This document shows, one piece after another, positions 57,905 through 64,000 of a stretch of DNA of 64,000 bases. Position numbers and translations under genes: made by a program. The stretch is from the NCBI GenBank assembly GCA_037043455.1, contig JAWPHD010008231.1, forward strand, positions 53,742-117,741, written 5' to 3'. Positions within the stretch are counted from its first letter, which is position 1. Each line of letters opens with the position of its first letter. The DNA comes from Cyrtodaria siliqua (taxonomy: Eukaryota; Mollusca; Bivalvia; Adapedonta; Hiatellidae). Below the pieces are notes generated by a model that ran no database searches, was not told the DNA's origin, and saw nothing but the letters and a program-made list of their open reading frames with translations.

Positions 57905-60900
57905 GACTCTTATAGCTATAATACCCGACTCTTATACCTCCTATATTACACCGACTCTTATACCTTCTATAATACCAGACTCTTATACTACTATATTGCC
58001 CCCGACTCTTATACCTAATTTAATACCCGACTCTTATACCTACTATAATACACCCGACTCTTATACCTACTATAATACCCGACTCTTATTACCTACTATA
58101 ATACACCCGACTCTTATACCTACTATAATACCCGAACTCTTATACATACTACTATAATACACCCGACTCTTATACCCTACTATAATACCCAGGACTCTAT
58201 ACCTACTATAATACCCGACTCTTATACCTACTATAAATACCCGACTCTTATACCTACTATAATACCCGACTCTTATACATACTACTATAATACACCCGAC
58301 TCTTATACCTACTATAATACCCGGACTCTTATACCTACTATAATACCCGACTCTTATACCTACTATAAATACCCGACTCTTATACCTAATATAATGCCCG
58401 ACACGTATACCTAATTTAATACCCGACTCTTTACCTACTATAATACCCGACTCTTATACCTTTTATAAAACCCGACTCTTATACCTACTACTATAATACA
58501 CCCGACTCTTATACCTACTATAATACCCGACTCTTATACCTACTATAATACCCCGACTCTTATACCTACTGTAAAACCCCGACTCTTATACCTACTATAA
58601 ATACCCGACTCTTATACCTACTATACTACCCCGACTCTTACATCTAATATAATACCCAACTCTTAAACCTACTATAAATACCCGGACTCGTATACCTACT
58701 ATAATACCCGACTTTTATACCTACTATAATACCTCGACTCTTATAGTTACTATAATACCCGAATCTTATACCTACTATAATACCCGACTCTTATACCTAC
58801 TATAATACCCCGACTCTTATACCTACTGTAATACCCCGACTCTTATACCTACTATAAATACCCGACTCTTATACCTACTATACTACCCCGACTCTTATAT
58901 CTACTATAATACCCGACTCTTAAACCTACTATAAATACCCGGACTCGTATACCTACTATAATACCCGATTCTTATACCTACTATAATACCTCGACTCTTA
59001 TAGTTACTATAATACCCGATTCTTATACCTACTATAATACCCGACTCTTATACCTACTATAATACCCCGACTTCTATACCTACTATACTATAATATCCCG
59101 ACTCTTATACCTACTATAATACCCGACTCTTATACCTACTATGATACCCCGACTTCTATACCTACTATACTATAATATCCCGACTCTTATACCTACTATA
59201 ATACCCGACTCTTATACCTACTATAATACCCCGACTTCTATACCTACTATAATACCCCGACTCTTATACCTACTATAATATCCCGACTCTTATACCTACT
59301 ATGATACCCCGACTCTTATACCTACTATAATACCCGACTCTTATACCTACTATAATACCCGACTCTTATACCTACTATAATACCCCGACTTATATACCTA
59401 CTATACTATAATATCCCGACTCTTATACCTACTATAATATCCCGACTCTTATACCTACTATGATACCCCGACTCTTATACCTACTATAATACCCGACTCT
59501 TATACCTACTATAATACCCCGACTCCTATACCTACTATACTATAATACCCCGACTCTTATGCCTACTATAATACCCCCGACTCTTATACCTACTACAATA
59601 CCCGGACTCTTATACCTACTATAATACCTCGACTCTTATAGTTACTATAATACCCGATTCTTATACCTACTATAATACCCGACTCTTATACCTACTTTAA
59701 TACCCGACTCTTATACCTACTATAATACTTCGACTCTTATAGTTAATATAATATCCGATTCTTATACCTACTATAATACCCGGACTCTTATACCTACTAT
59801 AATACCCGACTCTTATACCTACTATAATACCTCGACTCTTATAGTTACTATAATACCCGATTCTTATACCTACTATAATACCTCGACTCTTATACCTACT
59901 ATAATACCCGGACTCTTATACCTACTATAATACCCGACTCTTAAACATACTATAATACCTCGACTCTTATAGTTACCATAATACCCGATTCTTATACCTA
60001 CTATAATACCCGACTCTTATACCTACTATAATACCCCGACTCTTATACCTACTATACTATAATACCCCGACTCTTATACCTACTATAATACCCGACTCTT
60101 ATACCTACTATGATACCCCGACTCTTATACCTACTATAACATCCCGACTCTTATACCTACTATAATACCCGACTCTTATGCCTACTATAATACCCCGACT
60201 CTTATACCTACTATAATACCCCGACAATACCCGACTCTTATGCCTACTATAATACCCCGACTCTTATACCTACTATGATACCCCGACTCTTATACCTACT
60301 ATAACATCCCGACTATTATACCTACTATGATACCCGACTCTTATGCCTACTATAATACCCCGTCTCTTATACCTACTATAATACCCCGACTCTTATACCT
60401 GCTATACTACCCCGACTCTTATACCTACTGAAATACCCGACTCTTATACCTACTGTAATACCCGACTCTTATACCTACTGTAATACCCCGACTCTTATAC
60501 CTTCTATAATACCAGACTCTTTTACCTACTATAATACCCCCGACTCTTATACCTACTATAATACCCCCGACTCTTATACCTACTATAATACCCGACTCTT
60601 ATACATACTATAATACCCCGACTCTTATACCTACTATAATACCCGACACGTATACCTAATGTAATACCCGACTCTTATACCTACTATAATACACCCGACT
60701 CTTATACCTACTATAATACCCGACTCTTATACCTACTATAATACCCCGACTTCTATACCTACTATACTATAATATCCCGACTCTTATACCTACTATAATA
60801 CCCCGACTCTTATACCTACTATAATACCCGACTCTTATACCTACTATGATACCCCGACTCTTATACCTACTATAACATCCCGACTCTTATACCTACTATA

Positions 60901-63900
60901 ATACCCGACTCTTATGCCTACTATAATACCCCGACTCTTATACCTACTATAATACCCCGACAATGCCCGACTCTTATGCCTACTATAATACCCCGACTCT
61001 TATACCTACTATGATACCCCGACTCTTATACCTACTATAACATCCCGACTCTTATACCTACTATAATACCCGACTCTTATGCTACTATAATACCCCGTCT
61101 CTTATACCTACTATAATACCCCGACTCTTATACCTACTATACTACCCCGACTCTTATACCTACTGAAATACCCGACTCTTATACCTACTGTAATACCCGA
61201 CTCTTATACCTACTGTAATACCCCGACTCTTATACCTTCTATAATACCAGACTCTTTTACCTACTATAATACCCCCGACTCTTATACCTACTATAATACC
61301 CCCGACTCTTATACCTACTATAATACCCGACTCTTATACATACTATAATACCCCGACTCTTATACCTACTATAATACCCGACACGTATACCTAATGTAAT
61401 ACCCGACTCTTATACCTACTATAATACACCCGACTCTTATACCTACTATAATACCCGACTCTTATACCTACTATAATACCCGACTCTTATACATACTACT
61501 ATAATACACCCGACTCTTATACCTACTATAATACCCGACTCTTATACATACTACTATAATACACCCGGACTCGTATACCTACTATAATACCCGACACTTA
61601 TACCTACTATAATACCTCGACTCTTATACCTACTGTAATACCCCGACTCTTATACCTACTATAATACCCCGACTCTTATACCTTCTATAATACCAGACTC
61701 TTTTACCTACTAAAATACCCGCGACTCTTATACCTACTATAATACCCCCGACTCTTATACCTACTATAATACCCGACTCTTATACATACTATAATACCCC
61801 GACTCTTATACCTACTATAATACCCGACACGTATACCTAATGTAATACCCGACTCTTATACCTACTATAATACACCCGACTCTTATACCTACTATAATAC
61901 CCGACTCTTATACCTACTATAATACCCGACTCTTATACATACTACTATAATACACCCGACTCTTATACCTACTATAATACCCGACTCTTAAACCTACTAT
62001 AAATACCCGGACTCGTATACCTACTATAATACCCGACTCTTATACCTACTATAATACCTCGACTCTTATAGTTACTATAATACCCGATTCTTATACCTAC
62101 TATAATACCCGACTCTTATACCTACTATAATACCCCGACTTCTATACATACTATACTATAATATCCCGACTCTTATACCTACTATAATACCCGACTCTTA
62201 TACCTACTATGATACCCCGACTCTTATACCTACTATAATACCCGACTCTTATACCTACTATAATACCCCGACTCCTATACCTACTATACTATAATACCCC
62301 GACTCTTATGCCTACTATAATACCCCCGACTCTTATACCTACTACAATACCCGGACTCTTATACCTACTATAATACCTCGACTCTTATAGTTACTATAAT
62401 ACCCGATTCTTATACCTACTATAATACCCGACTCTTATACCTACTTTAATACCCGACTCTTATACCTACTATAATACCTCGACTCTTATAGTAAATATAA
62501 TATCCGATTCTTATACCTACTATAATACCCGGACTCTTATACCTACTATAATACCCGACTCTTATACCTACTATAATACCTCGACTCTTATAGTTACTAT
62601 AAAACCCGATTCTTATACCTACTATAATACCTCGACTCTTATAGTTACTATAATACCCGATTCTTATACCTACTATAATACCCGGACTCTTATACCTACT
62701 ATAATACCCGACTCTTAAACCTACTATAATACCTCGACTCTTATAGTTACCATAATACCCGATTCTTATACCTACTATAATACCCGACTCTTATACCTAC
62801 TATAATACCCCGACTCTTATACCTACTATACTATAATACCCCGACTCTTATACCTACTATAATACCCGACTCTTATACCTACTATGATACCCCGACTCTT
62901 ATACCTACTATAACATCCCGACTCTTATACCTACTATAATACCCGACTCTTATGCCTACTATAATACCCCGACTCTTATACCTACTATAATACCCCGACA
63001 ATACCCGACTCTTATGCCTACTATAATACCCCGACTCTTATACCTACTATGATACCCCGACTCTTATACCTACTATAACATCCCGACTATTATACCTACT
63101 ATGATACCCGACTCTTATGCCTACTATAATACCCCGTCTCTTATACCTACTATAATACCCCGACTCTTATACCTACTATACTACCCCGACTCTTATACCT
63201 ACTGAAATACCCGACTTTTATACCTACTGTAATACCCGACTCTTATACCTACTGTAATACCCCGACTCTTATACCTTCTATAATACCAGACTCTTTTACC
63301 TACTATAATACCCCCGACTCTTATACCTACTATAATACCCCCGACTCTTATACCTACTATAATACCCGACTCTTATACATACTATAATACCCCGACTCTT
63401 ATACCTACTATAATACCCGACACGTATACCTAATGTAATACCCGACTCTTATACCTACTATAATACACCCGACTCTTATACCTACTATAATACCCGACTC
63501 TTATACCTACTATAATACCCCGACTTCTATACCTACTATACTATAATATCCCGACTCTTATACCTACTATAATACCCCGACTCTTATACCTACTATAATA
63601 CCCGACTCTTATACCTACTATGATACACCGACTCTTATACCTACTATAATACCCCGACAATACCCGACTCTTATGCCTACTATAATACCCCGACTCTTAT
63701 ACCTACTATGATACCCCGACTCTTATACCTACTATAACATCCCGACTCTTATACCTACTATAATACCCGACTCTTATGCCTACTATAATACCCCGTCTCT
63801 TATACCTACTATAATACCCCGACTCTTATACCTACTATACTACCCCGACTCTTATACCTACTGAAATACCCGACTCTTATACCTACTGTAATACCCGACT

Positions 63901-64000
63901 CTTATACCTACTGTAATACCCCGACTCTTATACATTCTATAATACCAGACTCTTTTACCTACTATAATACCCCCGACTCTTATACCTACTATAATACACC
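57905..64000. repeat. 25-bp satellite running off the right edge
   Basis: At least 6.1 kb of units cccgactcttatacctacta plus taata, with 24- to 27-base variants that differ in the number of Cs (ccc, cccc, ccccc), and mixed variants such as ttatagttacta, cacgtataccta and cttctatacct. Left units (57,905-58,150) are the most irregular. It continues beyond the window, so its full length is unknown. Confidence 0.96.
59000..63990. repeat. higher-order structure in the 25-bp satellite
   Basis: Long patterns of variants recur. The rare gactcctatacc unit at 59,521 returns at 62,270 (offset 2,749). The marker ctgaaatacccgactc occurs at about 60,430, 61,163, 63,203 and 63,863, giving spacings of about 733, 2,040 and 660. 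Blocks of hundreds of bases were duplicated as whole units, more recently than the monomers spread. Confidence 0.85.

Overview
The window looks like an intergenic, repeat-saturated stretch of a eukaryotic nuclear genome, most likely a marine invertebrate and probably a bivalve mollusc. The reasons are AT-rich DNA with no bacterial-style gene packing, several tRNA-derived SINEs, L1-like, other non-LTR and Penelope-like retroelements, frequent tandem satellites, a BTB-domain gene of the kind expanded in bivalves, and intron-type splice signals. The taxon is inferred from repeat style and was not tested against a database. No complete, undamaged host gene was found.

Layout. 1-11,000: decayed copies of a ~1.3 kb block carrying fossils of C2H2 zinc-finger linkers (HTGEKP), a 37-bp minisatellite (4,050-7,318) and a damaged exon copy at 9,563. 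11,000-18,320: a fold-back element, two SINEs, mollusc-style tandem-repeat elements with C-rich tracts, and two LINE 3' fragments. 18,340-19,151: a BTB/POZ gene broken by one frameshift. 20,224-22,930: a 19-bp minisatellite. 23,613-24,105 (minus): a possible two-exon gene for a small secreted protein, whose second exon is the relative of the damaged copy at 9,563. 24,330-28,865: a large 33/66-bp satellite derived from the zinc-finger linker, with an orientation switch near 24,670. 29,465-35,880: SINEs, shared interspersed repeats and three further minisatellites (48, 24 and 23 bp). 36,891-37,052 (minus): a broken exon of an SLC5A7-like choline transporter.

38,980-53,425 is a tandem segmental duplication (about 8.5 kb and 5.9 kb copies). 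It contains 5'-truncated L1-like elements and the 3' end of a second LINE. Because the two copies can be compared, three DNA insertions can be read out as filled versus empty sites. 54,020-57,545 is a Penelope-like element whose ORF was split twice: a SINE with a 14-bp target duplication sits in the RICSD motif, and a 2.2 kb element with 457-bp direct repeats sits just before the C-terminal CINTKE-stop. A hammerhead-ribozyme-like core follows the stop. From 57,905 to the right edge is a 25-bp satellite with higher-order structure.

The genes do not form a pathway. The theme is repeated birth of satellites from fragments of coding or dispersed sequence, and layered insertion of mobile elements. 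The least explained items are the zinc-finger-linker satellite and the small secreted-protein candidate with its duplicated exon.
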